Source: Alcanivorax sp. REN37
GTDB lineage: Bacteria > Pseudomonadota > Gammaproteobacteria > Pseudomonadales > Alcanivoracaceae
Assembly: GCF_041102775.1 (NCBI RefSeq)
Contig: NZ_JBGCUO010000001.1
Coordinates: 2,108,001 to 2,172,000 of the forward strand
Direction: 5' to 3'
DNA: 64,000 nt
Part shown: positions 1-9,177 of the stretch, in pieces
Layout of the letters: each line of letters starts with the position of its first letter
Position numbering within the stretch: position 1 is the first letter of the stretch
Notes under the pieces: model-generated
Seen by the model: only the letters and a program-made list of their open reading frames with translations
Databases searched by the model: none
What the model was told of the DNA's origin: nothing
Program-made: the position numbers and the translations under genes

Positions 1-1174
1 TGCGCCGCTGGCACAGCAACACCAGCACGCCCAGCAGCAGTCCCCAGAACGCGGAGCCGATGCCCCACAGACTGATGCCGGATGCGGTCATGAGGAAGGT
101 CAGCAATGCGGCATCACGATGGCTGCTGTCCTGCAGCGCCATCACTAGGCCGTTGGCCAAGGTACCTGCCAACGCCAACCCGGCCATGGCCGCCACCAAC
201 GCCGGCGGGAAAGCACCGAGCAGGCCGGACACGGTGGCACCAAAAATGCCCATCAGCAGATAGAACACCCCAGCCGACAGTGCGGCAGTGTAGCGACGGC
301 GCGGATCGGCATCGGCATCGGCACTCATACACACCGCCGCGCTGATCGCAGCGAGGTTCAGCGCGTAAGCGCCGAACGGTGCCAGCAGCAAGTTGGTGGT
401 ACCCGTGGTGGTCAGCAGCGGCGACACCGGTGGCTGGTAGCCGTTGGCTTTCAGCACCGCCACTCCGGGCAGGTTCTGCGACGCCATGGTGACCACGAAC
501 AACGGCAGGCCAACGCCGACCAAGGTCGCCCAAGACCACGCCGGCGCCACCCACTCTGGCTTGCCCAGCGCCACGCTGACACCGCCAAAATGCAGCTGCT
601 GTTGCAACGCCGCCACCACCAGCCCCACCAGCAAAGTGAGCGGAATCGCGCTACGGGGCAGCCGACTTTTGCACAGCACGAAGGTGATCAGCATGGCGCT
701 GACCAGCAGCAGTTCTTGTTCAAGGCTGGTGAATAGATCCAAACCAAAACGCAGTAACACACCGGCCAGCAGCGCCGACGCCAGCGACAACGGAATACGG
801 TGCATCACCCGCTGGAACAGACCGGTGACACCGCACAATGTCATCAGCAGTGCCGAAAACAGGAACGCACCCACCGCCTCGTTAAGGCTGACACCGGGCA
901 GGCTGGTGGCCAGCAGCGCCGCCCCCGGTGTCGACCAGGCCGTGACGATCGGCATGCGGAAACGCCAACTGAGCAGCAAGGTACTGACGCCCATACCGAT
1001 GCCCAACGCCCACATCCAGGAACTGACCTGCGACGGCGTCGCGCCGGCGGCGGCCGCCGCCTGAAACACAATGACGGCAGCAGAGGCGTAACCAGTGAAC
1101 ACCGAGACCAAACCGGCCACTACCGATGAAACAGAAAAGTCGCGCCAAGGAAACGCGGACCGCGAGGCAGACAT
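1..1174 (-). CDS. benE: BenE family benzoate/H+ symporter-like permease (3' end outside window)
   Basis: Reading the minus strand from an ATG at 1174 gives an open frame of 391 codons that is still open at base 1. It is a very hydrophobic protein with about 10-12 membrane segments. The motifs FTGYASAAVIVFQAA near the N-terminus, PIVTAWSTPGAALL at about residues 70-83 and ASQNLPGVAVLKANGY in the middle are typical of the BenE family, which imports benzoate and similar aromatic acids with protons across the inner membrane. BenE proteins are near 390-400 residues, so only the last few residues should be missing. GGAGAG lies about 6 nt before the ATG. No benzoate catabolic genes are nearby, so the substrate is uncertain. 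It is separated from nadA by a terminator and is probably its own transcript. Confidence 0.85.
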   Translation of the reverse strand, partial: MSASRSAFPWRDFSVSSVVAGLVSVFTGYASAAVIVFQAAAAAGATPSQVSSWMWALGIGMGVSTLLLSWRFRMPIVTAWSTPGAALLATSLPGVSLNEAVGAFLFSALLMTLCGVTGLFQRVMHRIPLSLASALLAGVLLRFGLDLFTSLEQELLLVSAMLITFVLCKSRLPRSAIPLTLLVGLVVAALQQQLHFGGVSVALGKPEWVAPAWSWATLVGVGLPLFVVTMASQNLPGVAVLKANGYQPPVSPLLTTTGTTNLLLAPFGAYALNLAAISAAVCMSADADADPRRRYTAALSAGVFYLLMGIFGATVSGLLGAFPPALVAAMAGLALAGTLANGLVMALQDSSHRDAALLTFLMTASGISLWGIGSAFWGLLLGVLVLLCQRR

Positions 1175-1268
1175 GACAGCTCTCCAAACAAGCGCCACCA
1201 CCCACAGAAGGCAGCGCGGGAAAGCGGTCTTTTTACCGCATCGGCCGCGTCGGCGCAGGAGCAAAAAT

Positions 1269-1297
1269 AAAAAAAGCCCGCAATTGCGGGCTTTTTT
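1269..1297 (-). terminator. Rho-independent terminator after nadA
   Basis: A 6-bp GC stem (GCCCGC/GCGGGC) with an AATT loop is flanked by A-rich and T-rich runs on either side, so it can act in both directions. It lies about 13 nt past the nadA stop codon. Confidence 0.85.
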
Positions 1298-1309
1298 CTG
1301 GCAATCAGA

Positions 1310-2359
1310 TCAGCGCTTGAGCGCGCGACCGAACTCCAACATGCGGTTTAACGGCACCATCGCTTGCTCAGCAATGCGTGGGTCGACCTGGATTTCTTGG
1401 CCGGCACCTTGATCGTCTTCCAACACTTGGCACAGGTTGTCGAGGGCGTTCATGGCCATCCACGGGCAGGCGGCACAGCTGCGGCATTCGGCACTGTTGC
1501 CAGCAGTGGGGGCTTCTACCAGCGTCTTGTGCGGCACCAGTTGCTGCATCTTGTAGAAGATGCCGCGATCGGTGGCCACGATCAGACGCTGGTGCGGCAG
1601 CTCGGCAGCGGCCTTGATCAGCTGCGAAGTGGAACCCACTACGTCGGCCAATTCCACCACTGATGCCGGCGATTCCGGATGCACCAGCACCGCCGCATCC
1701 GGCCAGGCCTGCTTCAGGTCCAGCACGCCCCTGGCCTTGAATTCTTCGTGGACAATACAGGCGCTGTCCCAACACAGCACATCGGCGCCGGTTTTTCGGG
1801 CCACGTAATCACCCAAATGGCGATCCGGCGCCCAGAGGATTTTTTCGCCCTGGCGATCCAGGTGCTCGATCAGTTCCACCGCGATGGAACTGGTCACCAC
1901 CCAATCAGCGCGAGCCTTCACTGCCGCCGAGGTGTTGGCGTACACCACCACAGTGCGGTCCGGATGCTGGTCGCAGAACGCGCTGAATTCATCCACCGGA
2001 CAGCCAAGGTCCAACGAACAGGTGGCCTCCAGCGTCGGCATCAGCACGCGTTTTTCTGGGCTGAGAATCTTGGCGGTTTCGCCCATGAAGCGCACCCCGG
2101 CCACCACCAGGGTGGACGCAGGATGTTCCTTGCCAAAGCGCGCCATTTCCAGCGAATCGGATACACAGCCGCCGGTTTCTTCTGCCAGCGATTGGATTTC
2201 CGGATCGGTGTAGTAATGCGCCACCAGCACGGCGTCACGCTCAGTGAGCAATTGCTTGATCCGCGCGCGGTATTGCTCGCGGGCGGCGTCATCGAGTTCG
2301 GGAGTGGGCTGAATGCGGTCCAGGTGTTGGCGCACCAGCGTAATTGCCTCGGCAGTCAT
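1310..2359 (-). CDS. nadA: Quinolinate synthase A
   Basis: 349 aa, close to E. coli NadA (347). It condenses iminoaspartate with dihydroxyacetone phosphate to quinolinate in de novo NAD synthesis, using an oxygen-sensitive [4Fe-4S] cluster. Visible family motifs are [11 protein letters not shown] near the N-terminus, the cysteine-bearing [10 protein letters not shown], and the C-terminal [13 protein letters not shown] block with the CxxCxxC pattern. I chose the ATG at 2359 rather than an upstream in-frame ATG at 2455 because the family's N-terminal helix begins just after it and GGAAG sits 4 nt before it. The leader has an 8-bp hairpin directly upstream of this ribosome site. The gene is monocistronic and followed by a clear terminator. 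Confidence 0.95.
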   Translation of the reverse strand: MTAEAITLVRQHLDRIQPTPELDDAAREQYRARIKQLLTERDAVLVAHYYTDPEIQSLAEETGGCVSDSLEMARFGKEHPASTLVVAGVRFMGETAKILSPEKRVLMPTLEATCSLDLGCPVDEFSAFCDQHPDRTVVVYANTSAAVKARADWVVTSSIAVELIEHLDRQGEKILWAPDRHLGDYVARKTGADVLCWDSACIVHEEFKARGVLDLKQAWPDAAVLVHPESPASVVELADVVGSTSQLIKAAAELPHQRLIVATDRGIFYKMQQLVPHKTLVEAPTAGNSAECRSCAACPWMAMNALDNLCQVLEDDQGAGQEIQVDPRIAEQAMVPLNRMLEFGRALKR

Positions 2360-2367
2360 CAGCTTCC

Positions 2368-2388
2368 AAGAGAAGTTTTGCTTCTCTT
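2368..2388 (-). promoter_or_regulatory. Hairpin in the nadA leader next to the ribosome binding site
   Basis: A perfect 8-bp inverted repeat, AAGAGAAG/CTTCTCTT, with a 5-nt loop ends a few bases before the GGAAG ribosome site of nadA. It could affect nadA translation or message stability. No known riboswitch class is recognised. Confidence 0.45.
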
Positions 2389-2429
2389 TCAACAGGTTAC
2401 GCTTATGGCACAGGGCCGTTCGGGGGGCC

Positions 2430-2435
2430 ATCATA
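2430..2435 (-). promoter_or_regulatory. Possible -10 element of nadA
   Basis: TATGAT on the minus strand, about 70 nt upstream of the nadA ATG. The region 17 bp further upstream has no good -35 match, so this is tentative. Confidence 0.35.
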
Positions 2436-2490
2436 GCACAATTGCACAACAACACAGCCTCGGCGCTGCGGCCTGCAGCACGCCCGTCCT

Positions 2491-3384
2491 TCAGGGCTCA
2501 CGGCGACGCCATTGTGGCAACCCAATCAGCACCACAGCGGCAATGATCACCGCCATCGCCAGCGCTTCTGCTATACCCACCTGCTCATCGGCAAACATCA
2601 CTCCCAGCGCCACAGCTACCGCCGGATTCACAAACGCGTAGCTGGTGGCCGCCGCCGGCCGCACCGTGGCCAGCAGGTACACGTAAGCACTGAACGCAAT
2701 GATGGAACCGAACACCACTAAATAGCCCAGCGCCAGCCAGCCGCGCAGATCCGGCCACTGCTGCATCGACTCGCCGCCAAGCCAGCTGCCGCACAGCAAG
2801 ACCGTGCCACCGACTAGCATCTGCGCCGCGCTGGCCATGGCTCCGGCGGGCAAATCCAAGCGCCGGCTCCACACCGAGCCAAACGCCCAGGCCGCGGCAG
2901 CGAACACAATCAAGCCAGCACCTGCTGGACTGGCCTGCAGGTTGGCACCGCTGTTAAGCAGCACGATGCCGACCACGCCCAGCAGCACCCCACCCCACTC
3001 CAATGCGCTATTGCGATCACCGAACAAACGCGCGAATAGCAACGCGAACAGTGGCACCGTCGCCACCACCAGCGCCGCGACACCGGAACCCACGCCCCAG
3101 TGTTCCGCCACCGTCACACCGCCGTTGCCGCAGGCGAGCAGCAGCACACCCAAAACGCCGGCGCCGGCCCATTGACGTCGAGTCGGCCAGCGCAAGCCGC
3201 GCCAACGCGCCCACGCCGCCAGCAGCATCCCGGCAATCAGAAAACGCACACCGGCCAGCAGCATCGGCGGCCAAGTTTCCACGCCGATACGGATTACCAG
3301 ATAGGTGGAGCCCCAGATGAAATAGAGTGCAAAGAACGCACCGATTAATAGCCAAGGCAAGGAACGGGGTGCAGCAGGGGTCAT
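2491..3384 (-). CDS. yedA: EamA/DMT-family transporter, YedA-like
   Basis: 297 aa with ten predicted membrane segments in two EamA repeats. The segment [17 protein letters not shown] and the later blocks [35 protein letters not shown] and FGSIIAF match E. coli YedA closely. Members of the drug/metabolite transporter superfamily export small metabolites across the inner membrane; the YedA substrate is not known. I placed the start at the ATG at 3384, just before the first membrane helix; a longer form from 3432 would add 16 residues with no family support. The gene sits between tRNA-Lys and nadA and looks monocistronic. Confidence 0.88.
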   Translation of the reverse strand: MTPAAPRSLPWLLIGAFFALYFIWGSTYLVIRIGVETWPPMLLAGVRFLIAGMLLAAWARWRGLRWPTRRQWAGAGVLGVLLLACGNGGVTVAEHWGVGSGVAALVVATVPLFALLFARLFGDRNSALEWGGVLLGVVGIVLLNSGANLQASPAGAGLIVFAAAAWAFGSVWSRRLDLPAGAMASAAQMLVGGTVLLCGSWLGGESMQQWPDLRGWLALGYLVVFGSIIAFSAYVYLLATVRPAAATSYAFVNPAVAVALGVMFADEQVGIAEALAMAVIIAAVVLIGLPQWRRREP

Positions 3385-3500
3385 GGTCGCGCTCGCAGTG
3401 TCAGCCAGCCTCCGACGGCTGCCGACCGGCAACCGCCGCCATACGGTGCGCTGTCATCGCAGCACTCCGCAAGCAGTCCGAAAAAATAAAAAACGCAACG

Positions 3501-3532
3501 AAAAAAAACAGCCCATCGCAGGGATGGGCTGT
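3501..3532 (-). terminator. Rho-independent terminator downstream of tRNA-Lys
   Basis: A 10-bp stem ACAGCCCATC/GATGGGCTGT (3508-3532) with a 5-nt loop is followed on the minus strand by eight T residues (3501-3508). It lies about 70 nt past the tRNA 3' end. Confidence 0.9.
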
Positions 3533-3600
3533 GTTGATGCAGGGCCACTTGGTGGCAGCGCGGCGTTGATGGAGAAAGGCGGTATCAACGCTGCTTTGTA

Positions 3601-3675
3601 TGGTGGGTCGTGATGGATTCGAACCATCGACCAATTGGTTAAAAGCCAACTGCTCTACCGCTGAGCTAACGACCC
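3601..3675 (-). tRNA. tRNA-Lys (anticodon TTT)
   Basis: 75 nt including an encoded 3' CCA. The acceptor stem GGGTCGT pairs with ACGACCC, the D arm is AGCTCAGCGGTAGAGC, the anticodon loop is CTTTTAA (TTT, lysine), and the T arm contains GGTTCGAATCC. A sigma70-type promoter is visible upstream and a strong terminator downstream. It is next to queC, as in Pseudomonas. Confidence 0.98.
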
Positions 3676-3691
3676 GTCGGATGAGGCGCAC

Positions 3692-3719
3692 ATGATACTG
3701 CTTTTTTATTTCATGACAA
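3692..3719 (-). promoter_or_regulatory. Sigma70 promoter of tRNA-Lys
   Basis: TTGTCA (3714-3719) and TATCAT (3692-3697) on the minus strand are spaced by 16 bp and sit about 17 nt before the tRNA 5' end. The discriminator after the -10 (GTGCGCC) is GC-rich, as at stringently controlled stable-RNA promoters. Confidence 0.75.
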
Positions 3720-3758
3720 GCACTTTGGCGAACTTTTTCTATCGCCGCGCCGAACCGC

Positions 3759-4427
3759 TCAGACGTAGCGGGTCGGATCGGCCAAGCCAGCGGCCTCGAA
3801 ACCGGCACGGCGCAGGCGGCAACTGTCACAACGGCCACAGGCACGGCCGTCTTCATCGGCCTGATAGCAAGAGATGGTGGCACCGTAGTCGACCCCCAAT
3901 TGGGTACCGGCAGTGACGATCTCCGCTTTGCTCATCGACAGCAGCGGCGCCTCGATGCGCGGGCCATGCCCTTCGACGCCGGCCACGGTGGCCACATCAG
4001 CCAGTGTCTGGAACGCGGTCAGGAACGCCGGGCGGCAATCCGGGTAGCCGGAATAATCCACCGCATTGATGCCGATATAGATCGCTTGCGCCGCCAGCAC
4101 TTCCGCCAATCCCAGCCCCAGCGACAAGAACACAGTATTGCGCGCCGGCACATAGGTGGTTGGCACCCCTTCGCCTTCCTGCTCCGGTACCGCCATGGAG
4201 GTATCGGTCAGCGACGAGCCGCCGATGGTGTCGAGGCTGATACCCACTACCCGGTGGGAACTGGCGCCAAGGCTGACAGAAACACGGGCAGCGGCTTCCA
4301 GCTCGGTGCGGTGGCGCTGGCCATAATCGAATGCCAGCGTGTGACACTCATAGCCAGCAGCCTGCGCCATGGCCAGACAAGTGGCCGAGTCCAATCCGCC
4401 GGACAGCAATACCACGGCTCGTTTCAT
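3759..4427 (-). CDS. queC: 7-cyano-7-deazaguanine synthase
   Basis: 222 aa. It converts 7-carboxy-7-deazaguanine to preQ0 with ATP and ammonia in queuosine synthesis. The N-terminal PP-loop motif SGGLDSAT and the C-terminal zinc-binding CGRCDSC, with ISCY just before it, are both present. I chose the ATG at 4427 because the protein begins [11 protein letters not shown], directly before the PP-loop. queE lies 20 nt upstream on the same strand, so the two are probably co-transcribed. Confidence 0.96.
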   Translation of the reverse strand: MKRAVVLLSGGLDSATCLAMAQAAGYECHTLAFDYGQRHRTELEAAARVSVSLGASSHRVVGISLDTIGGSSLTDTSMAVPEQEGEGVPTTYVPARNTVFLSLGLGLAEVLAAQAIYIGINAVDYSGYPDCRPAFLTAFQTLADVATVAGVEGHGPRIEAPLLSMSKAEIVTAGTQLGVDYGATISCYQADEDGRACGRCDSCRLRRAGFEAAGLADPTRYV

Positions 4428-4447
4428 TGCGGTTCTCCCAATCTGGT

Positions 4448-5089
4448 TCAGCGGCCGCGGGCGTCGTCCCACAGCACCTTATGCAGTTGCAACTGGAAGC
4501 GCACCGGCAACCGGTCAGCGAGGATCCATTCCGCCAATTGCGCCGGCGGCAGCTGGTCCCACACCGGGGAGAACAACACATCCGCCACCCGCTCCACCAG
4601 CCGGTGCTGGTCCAGTTGCAGGCGCGCCCAGTCGTAATCACGGCGGCTGGCGAGCACGCATTTGATCTGGTCAGTGGGCTTCAGCAGCGCCAAGTTTTCC
4701 AAGCGGTTATTGTGCACTTCACCGGAATCCGGCGCCTTCAGGTCCATCACCACCGTAACCCGCGGGTCCACTTCGCCAATGTCCAGTGAACCCCCGGTCT
4801 CGATGCTGACCTCGTAGCCCAGATCACACAGCTGACGCATCAACGGGTGCACATTGGGCTGTGCCAACGGCTCGCCGCCGGTGATGCAGACGTGCCGAGC
4901 GCCGTAGCTCGCCACCGTGGCAAGAATGCTGTCCAGTGACTGCTTCTCACCGCCCTGGAATGAATAAGGGGTATCGCACCAACTGCAACGCTGGGGGCAA
5001 CCAGTCAGGCGCACGAACACGGTCGGGCGGCCGACGCTGCGTGCTTCGCCTTGAAGAGAGTAGAAGATCTCGGTGATACGAAGATCCAT
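4448..5089 (-). CDS. queE: 7-carboxy-7-deazaguanine synthase (radical SAM)
   Basis: 213 aa radical SAM enzyme that turns 6-carboxy-tetrahydropterin into 7-carboxy-7-deazaguanine in the queuosine pathway. The cluster motif CPQRCSWC (CX3CX2C) is at about residues 31-38, preceded by FYSLQGEA, and the SAM-binding ITGGEPL follows at about 70-76. Start set at the ATG at 5089 (MDLRITEIF), which fits the family. Together with queC it supplies two consecutive steps; queD and later enzymes are not in this window. Confidence 0.95.
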   Translation of the reverse strand: MDLRITEIFYSLQGEARSVGRPTVFVRLTGCPQRCSWCDTPYSFQGGEKQSLDSILATVASYGARHVCITGGEPLAQPNVHPLMRQLCDLGYEVSIETGGSLDIGEVDPRVTVVMDLKAPDSGEVHNNRLENLALLKPTDQIKCVLASRRDYDWARLQLDQHRLVERVADVLFSPVWDQLPPAQLAEWILADRLPVRFQLQLHKVLWDDARGR

Positions 5090-5152
5090 GCTGGACAGAC
5101 CTGCCGCCGACCATGAAGGGGGCGGCATTCTATCACAGCATGGAGAGCGGGA

Positions 5153-5917
5153 TTACTTCAGTTGTTCCAGCATGGTCTTCGCCAAACGCGCTTCCGACGA
5201 GCCCTCGTATTCATTGAGGATGCGGTTGAGCGTCACCCGAGCACGGGTCTTATCGCCCTGCTCGGCTTGCAACGTGGCCAGCTTGTAGAGCGCCGCCGGC
5301 ACTTGGCTGTGGGTGGGGAAATCATCCACCACTTTCTGGAACTGGGCCTGGGCCTTGGCCGCATCCGGCTTGTCCTGGCTGCGGTAGATCTCGCCCAACC
5401 AAAAATGGGCGAAGGGTCGGAACTGCCCTTTCGGGTAATCCTTCAGGTAGCTTTCGAAAGCACTGCCTGCGGCGGCGAAATCCCGCGCCAACAGTTTCTC
5501 TCGGGCGGCCACATAGGCTTCCCGATCGCTTTCCATCGACGGCGTTGCAGCATCACCTTGAGCGGCAGCCGGTGCAACAGTGGTACTGGCGGCTTCTGCC
5601 AAGGCATTGATGCGGGTATCCAGATCCAGATAACGCTCGCGTTCGGCGGTGCGGCCGGCGTCTAACTCATGGCGCAGCTTTTCCACCTCACCCTGCAACC
5701 GCTGGATGTCTTCCTCGAAACGCTGCATTTGCTGCATCAGCATCACGACGCCATCCGCATCGGCGGCGGCGGTGGAAGACGGGGATGCGGCGGCCGTCTG
5801 GCTGCCATTACGGGGGGGATAGACTCGGTCCTCTACCGAGACCGGCGCGGTGGCGGTCTGTGCCAACACAGACCCCATCGTGCCACTCAGCAGAAGGCCT
5901 GCAACTAGGCGTTTCAC
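5153..5917 (-). CDS. cpoB: Cell division coordinator CpoB (YbgF), periplasmic
   Basis: 254 aa. A Sec signal peptide ends near residues 19-20 (SVLA-Q). It is followed by a Gln/Glu-rich coiled-coil segment of roughly residues 58-105, with which CpoB trimerises, and a C-terminal TPR domain (about 130-254; repeats such as SAFESYLKDYPKGQ and AQFQKVVDDFPTHSQ). CpoB links the Tol-Pal machine to septal peptidoglycan synthesis by PBP1B/LpoB. It is the last gene of the tol-pal cluster, about 70 nt after pal and behind a hairpin. Confidence 0.93.
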   Translation of the reverse strand: MKRLVAGLLLSGTMGSVLAQTATAPVSVEDRVYPPRNGSQTAAASPSSTAAADADGVVMLMQQMQRFEEDIQRLQGEVEKLRHELDAGRTAERERYLDLDTRINALAEAASTTVAPAAAQGDAATPSMESDREAYVAAREKLLARDFAAAGSAFESYLKDYPKGQFRPFAHFWLGEIYRSQDKPDAAKAQAQFQKVVDDFPTHSQVPAALYKLATLQAEQGDKTRARVTLNRILNEYEGSSEARLAKTMLEQLK

Positions 5918-5952
5918 GCTGAGAGACCTCCTATATCGTCATGACGTGGAAA

Positions 5953-5977
5953 CCCGGCGTGCAATACGCACGCCGGG
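5953..5977 (-). terminator. Hairpin in the pal-cpoB gap (possible partial terminator)
   Basis: A 10-bp perfect stem CCCGGCGTGC/GCACGCCGGG with a 5-nt AATAC-type loop lies 12 nt after the pal stop. On the minus strand only three T residues follow, so it may act as a weak terminator or as a 3'-end stabiliser of the tol-pal message. Confidence 0.45.
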
Positions 5978-5988
5978 TGCCGGTCATA

Positions 5989-6567
5989 TTACGGACGGCC
6001 GGAGGTGTAGTTCAGTTCCACACGGCGGTTTTTCGCCATGGAGAGGTCATCACTGCCTCGGGCGGCCGGCTTTTCCTTGCCGTATGCCACGGTGGTGATC
6101 TGGGCAGAAGCAACGCCCTGCACGCGCAGGAACTGCTCTACTGCCTTAGAGCGACGCTCGGACAGCGCCACGTTGTACTCGCGGGTGCCGCGCTCGTCAG
6201 TGTGACCTTCCAGACGCACCTGGGCAGAGCGGTTGCCCTTCAAGTAGTTGGCGTGGGCACGCAGGGTGTCGAACGCCGCCGCCGGCACGTCAGAACGGTC
6301 GAAGGCGAAGTAGATGATGCGGGAATCCGTGGTACCGGTGTAATGGGACGGATGGTTGTGGAAGTTGTCAGCAGTCAGCGGAATGTTGCTGTAGTCCGGA
6401 CGGGTCGGCGTGGTCGGACGCACAGACTCAACCTGGGTCGGCTGTTCAACGTACGCATTGGTGTCGGTGTAGGACTGGTCCTCATCCGTCGGCTTGCTGG
6501 AACACCCTGCCATGACGGCGGCTGCCAGAGCAGCTACAACCAGTTTTTTTGAAATCTGAGGGCGCAT
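5989..6567 (-). CDS. pal: Peptidoglycan-associated lipoprotein Pal
   Basis: 192 aa. The signal peptide ends in the lipobox VMAGC, so the protein is lipidated at the outer membrane. After a Pro/Thr-rich linker comes an OmpA-like peptidoglycan-binding domain with LEGHTDERGTREYN and LSERRSKAVEQFL, the diaminopimelate-binding region. Pal is the outer-membrane anchor that TolB binds and that the energised TolQRA complex relocates to the septum. The ATG at 6567 was chosen because it gives a normal lipoprotein signal; the longer frame starting at 6627 would put 20 residues ahead of it. Confidence 0.96.
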   Translation of the reverse strand: MRPQISKKLVVAALAAAVMAGCSSKPTDEDQSYTDTNAYVEQPTQVESVRPTTPTRPDYSNIPLTADNFHNHPSHYTGTTDSRIIYFAFDRSDVPAAAFDTLRAHANYLKGNRSAQVRLEGHTDERGTREYNVALSERRSKAVEQFLRVQGVASAQITTVAYGKEKPAARGSDDLSMAKNRRVELNYTSGRP

Positions 6568-6608
6568 TGCACGAACTCCTGTAAATTCCCGATTGATTGT
6601 CTGTGGTT

Positions 6609-7889
6609 TCAAAGAAACGGCGACCAAGCCGGTTCCCTGACTTCGCCTTCCCGTGAAGGCAACCGCACCTTGACGCGACCGTCGATGGATACGGCTTCCA
6701 GCACACCCTTGCCGTCGCTTTGGGTGCCATAAATTATCATAGTTCCATTGGGCGCAACACTGGGCGACTCATCCATATTCGAGCCGGTCACCACATTGAA
6801 TGTGCCGCGTTTCAAATCCTGGACCCCGATGCGGAATTGGCCTCCGTTGCGGTGTACGAACACCAGATGGCGACCATCCGGAGTGATATCCGCGCGGGCG
6901 TTGTAACTGCCCTCGAAGGTCAATCGGCGCGCCGTCCCATCCCGCAGGTTGAGTCGGTAGATTTGCGGACCGCCGCCTCGGTTGGAGGTGAAGATCAGCG
7001 ACTGGCCGTCCGGCAACCAGCGCGGCTCGGTATCAATGGCATTGGACCGGGTCTGCCGCGTCAGCGCACCGCTATGAAGATCAAGAGTATAAATTTGCGG
7101 CGTGCCATCCCGCGATAGCGTCATGGCCAGACGGGTGCCATCGGGGGACCAAGCGGGCGCACCATTGATGCCCTGCCCTTGCGACACCACGCGCCGCTCC
7201 GAGGTTGCGAGCTGGTGCACATAAATCTTGGGCAGTCCGTCACCCTCGAACGACACATACGCCACGCGGCTGCCATCCGGTGACCACGACGGGCTCATGA
7301 TCGGTTCGCGACTGCGCAGGATGGTATTCACCCGATGACCGTCGGCGTCGGCGTACTGCAGCTGGAACGGGAAACGGTCGCGCTCGTTCATGGTGACGTA
7401 GAGCAGCTTGGTAGAGAACGCGCCCTGAATGCCGGTCAGCTGCTCGAACACCTTGTCGGCAATCGAGTGCGCCACATCACGCAACTGGTCCGGGGTGGCG
7501 GTGTAATGGGCCGCCAGCACCTGCGCCTCGCGGCTGACATCGTGCAGCTCGTACTCGATGCGGTAATTTTTATCCGGCTGCGGCAGTACCCGGCCGAGCA
7601 AGACGTAGTCGCTCTTCATGACGCGGAAGTCGCGCCAGATGATGTCCTGCCCCCGGCCCGGGCGACTGAGCAGGTCACGCGGCTCGATCGGCGCAAACTG
7701 GCCGCTGCGGTGTAGATCGGCGGCGACGATACCGGCGACGTCTTCCGCCGGCGGCGCCCCGTCCACCGCGAACGGCACGATCGCAAGCGGCATGGCGTCG
7801 TCCCTCCCTTGAGTGATTTCGATCACCAGATTGGCCTGGGCCAGCGATGTCAGCACGGTGAGCCAGGCGGCCAAAAACCACTTTTTCAC
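6609..7889 (-). CDS. tolB: Tol-Pal system protein TolB
   Basis: 426 aa periplasmic protein. A Sec signal peptide (MKKWFLAAW... cleaved after AQA) is followed by the N-terminal TolB domain and a six-bladed propeller with repeated W-S-P-D-G-type signatures ([47 protein letters not shown]). The C-terminal EPAWSPFL matches the family end. TolB shuttles between Pal and TolA. Its start overlaps the tolA stop by 4 nt (ATGA type), consistent with translational coupling. Confidence 0.97.
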   Translation of the reverse strand: MKKWFLAAWLTVLTSLAQANLVIEITQGRDDAMPLAIVPFAVDGAPPAEDVAGIVAADLHRSGQFAPIEPRDLLSRPGRGQDIIWRDFRVMKSDYVLLGRVLPQPDKNYRIEYELHDVSREAQVLAAHYTATPDQLRDVAHSIADKVFEQLTGIQGAFSTKLLYVTMNERDRFPFQLQYADADGHRVNTILRSREPIMSPSWSPDGSRVAYVSFEGDGLPKIYVHQLATSERRVVSQGQGINGAPAWSPDGTRLAMTLSRDGTPQIYTLDLHSGALTRQTRSNAIDTEPRWLPDGQSLIFTSNRGGGPQIYRLNLRDGTARRLTFEGSYNARADITPDGRHLVFVHRNGGQFRIGVQDLKRGTFNVVTGSNMDESPSVAPNGTMIIYGTQSDGKGVLEAVSIDGRVKVRLPSREGEVREPAWSPFL

Positions 7890-8749
7890 AGTCGCATATC
7901 CTCTGGTTTAAACAAGAAGTTGAAGCGGCGGAACGGCGCAAAGGCCGTGCCGTCAGGAACCGGCAACCGGCCGGCACTTTTCACTGCGTTGACCGCAGAC
8001 TGATCCAGATTGCGATCACCACTGGATTGACTCACCGCCACATCCAGCACATCGCCACCCGGCGCCAAGTGCACCGTCAACACCACCTGCATGCCGTTGC
8101 GGGCACTGGGCGGTCGGATCCAGCGCCGCTCAATTACTTGGCGGATCGCCGCCTTGTATTCTTCCGACTCCGGATCGACCGCGTGCTCGGCACCGGCCTG
8201 GGCCTCGCGCGCGGCGCGCTCCTGCTCGGCTTTGTCGCGCGCCGCCTGTTCTGCACGCTGGGCGTCGCGCATCTGCCGTTCTTCCTCCGCCAGCAGCGCG
8301 GCCATGTCAGGTTGGTCAAAGCTCGGCGCAGGTTTGGGCGGCTCCGGAGCGGGCTTCGGCGGCTCAGGCTTCGGCGGTTGCGGACGCGGCGTGGGTGCCG
8401 GCGTGGGTGTCGGTGCCGGCTTGGGCGGCTCCGGCCGCGGCGTCGGCGCTGGCTTCGGCGGTTCCGGCCGCGGTGGCGGCGGAGTCGGCTTCGGCGGTTC
8501 CGGCGCAGGCTTGGGCGGCTCCGGCTTGGGCGGCTCCGGCTTCGGCGGCTGTGGCGTCGGACGCGGCGCCGGTTGCGGGCGCGCCGGCTGTGCACGCTCC
8601 ACCACCACCGCCTGGATATGGGCGGGCGGCGGCGGGGTGCGACTCAATTCCGGCGCACGGCTCCAGTTCACCGCCACCAGCACCACCACTGCACCATGCA
8701 GCAGCAGCGACAGCAGCACGCTGGGCAGCCATGGACGCCGAGCGCTCAT
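7886..8749 (-). CDS. tolA: Tol-Pal system inner-membrane protein TolA
   Basis: 287 aa. One N-terminal membrane helix (about residues 9-28) contains the conserved histidine (LLLHG). Residues about 54-142 are a long proline-rich tract built of PPKPEP and PAPTP units, then a charged Ala/Glu/Arg helix (about 148-190), and a C-terminal TolA domain III (about 195-287; [25 protein letters not shown]). TolA uses proton-motive force through TolQR and contacts TolB/Pal. In E. coli the middle domain is a long Ala/Lys helix, so the Pro-rich, TonB-like spacer here is a notable difference. It overlaps tolR and tolB by 4 nt each. Confidence 0.95.
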   Translation of the reverse strand: MSARRPWLPSVLLSLLLHGAVVVLVAVNWSRAPELSRTPPPPAHIQAVVVERAQPARPQPAPRPTPQPPKPEPPKPEPPKPAPEPPKPTPPPPRPEPPKPAPTPRPEPPKPAPTPTPAPTPRPQPPKPEPPKPAPEPPKPAPSFDQPDMAALLAEEERQMRDAQRAEQAARDKAEQERAAREAQAGAEHAVDPESEEYKAAIRQVIERRWIRPPSARNGMQVVLTVHLAPGGDVLDVAVSQSSGDRNLDQSAVNAVKSAGRLPVPDGTAFAPFRRFNFLFKPEDMRL

Positions 8750-9177
8750 CGCGTACGCACCTCCGGCGGCTCAGTCACCAGACCCAGCCGCTCGATGCCA
8801 GCGCCCTGTAGCGCTGCCATCAGCGTCACCACGCGCCCGTAGGGCACTTGGTCATCGCCTTCGATCAAAAATTGCGTGGTCGGTGCCAACCGCTGGATGC
8901 GCTGCACCTGCTCGGTGACCGCATCCAGCGCCGCCGCCTGCTCTTGGCGATCACCGACATTGATGAAGTAGCTGCCGTCTTTCTTCACCGTGATCAGCAC
9001 CGACTCGTCCTCGGTTTTGATCGGCTGGCTCGAGGTCTTCGGCAGTTCTACCTGCAGGCCCTGAGTCATCATCGGCGCGGTGATCATGAACACCACCAGC
9101 AACACCAGCATGACGTCGATGTAGGGCACCACATTGATGTCCGCCACCAGCTTGCGCGGTGGCCGCACCTTGATCAT
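8746..9177 (-). CDS. tolR: Tol-Pal system protein TolR
   Basis: 143 aa ExbD/TolR family. A single membrane helix at about residues 18-38 carries Asp21 (PYIDVMLVLLVVFM), equivalent to the essential Asp23 of E. coli TolR that takes part in proton flow. The rest is the periplasmic domain. With TolQ it forms the motor that energises TolA. Overlaps tolQ by 4 nt and tolA by 4 nt. Confidence 0.96.
   Translation of the reverse strand: MIKVRPPRKLVADINVVPYIDVMLVLLVVFMITAPMMTQGLQVELPKTSSQPIKTEDESVLITVKKDGSYFINVGDRQEQAAALDAVTEQVQRIQRLAPTTQFLIEGDDQVPYGRVVTLMAALQGAGIERLGLVTEPPEVRTR

Noticed and set aside
3401-3883. Minus-strand open frame across tRNA-Lys
   Set aside because: It crosses a perfect tRNA gene, its terminator and its promoter, and the protein has no known motif.
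8027-8918. Two long plus-strand open frames opposite tolA, very rich in Arg or in Gly/Ala/Ser
   Set aside because: They are the mirror of the Pro-rich tolA codons; composition is low complexity and no ribosome site or family motif is present.
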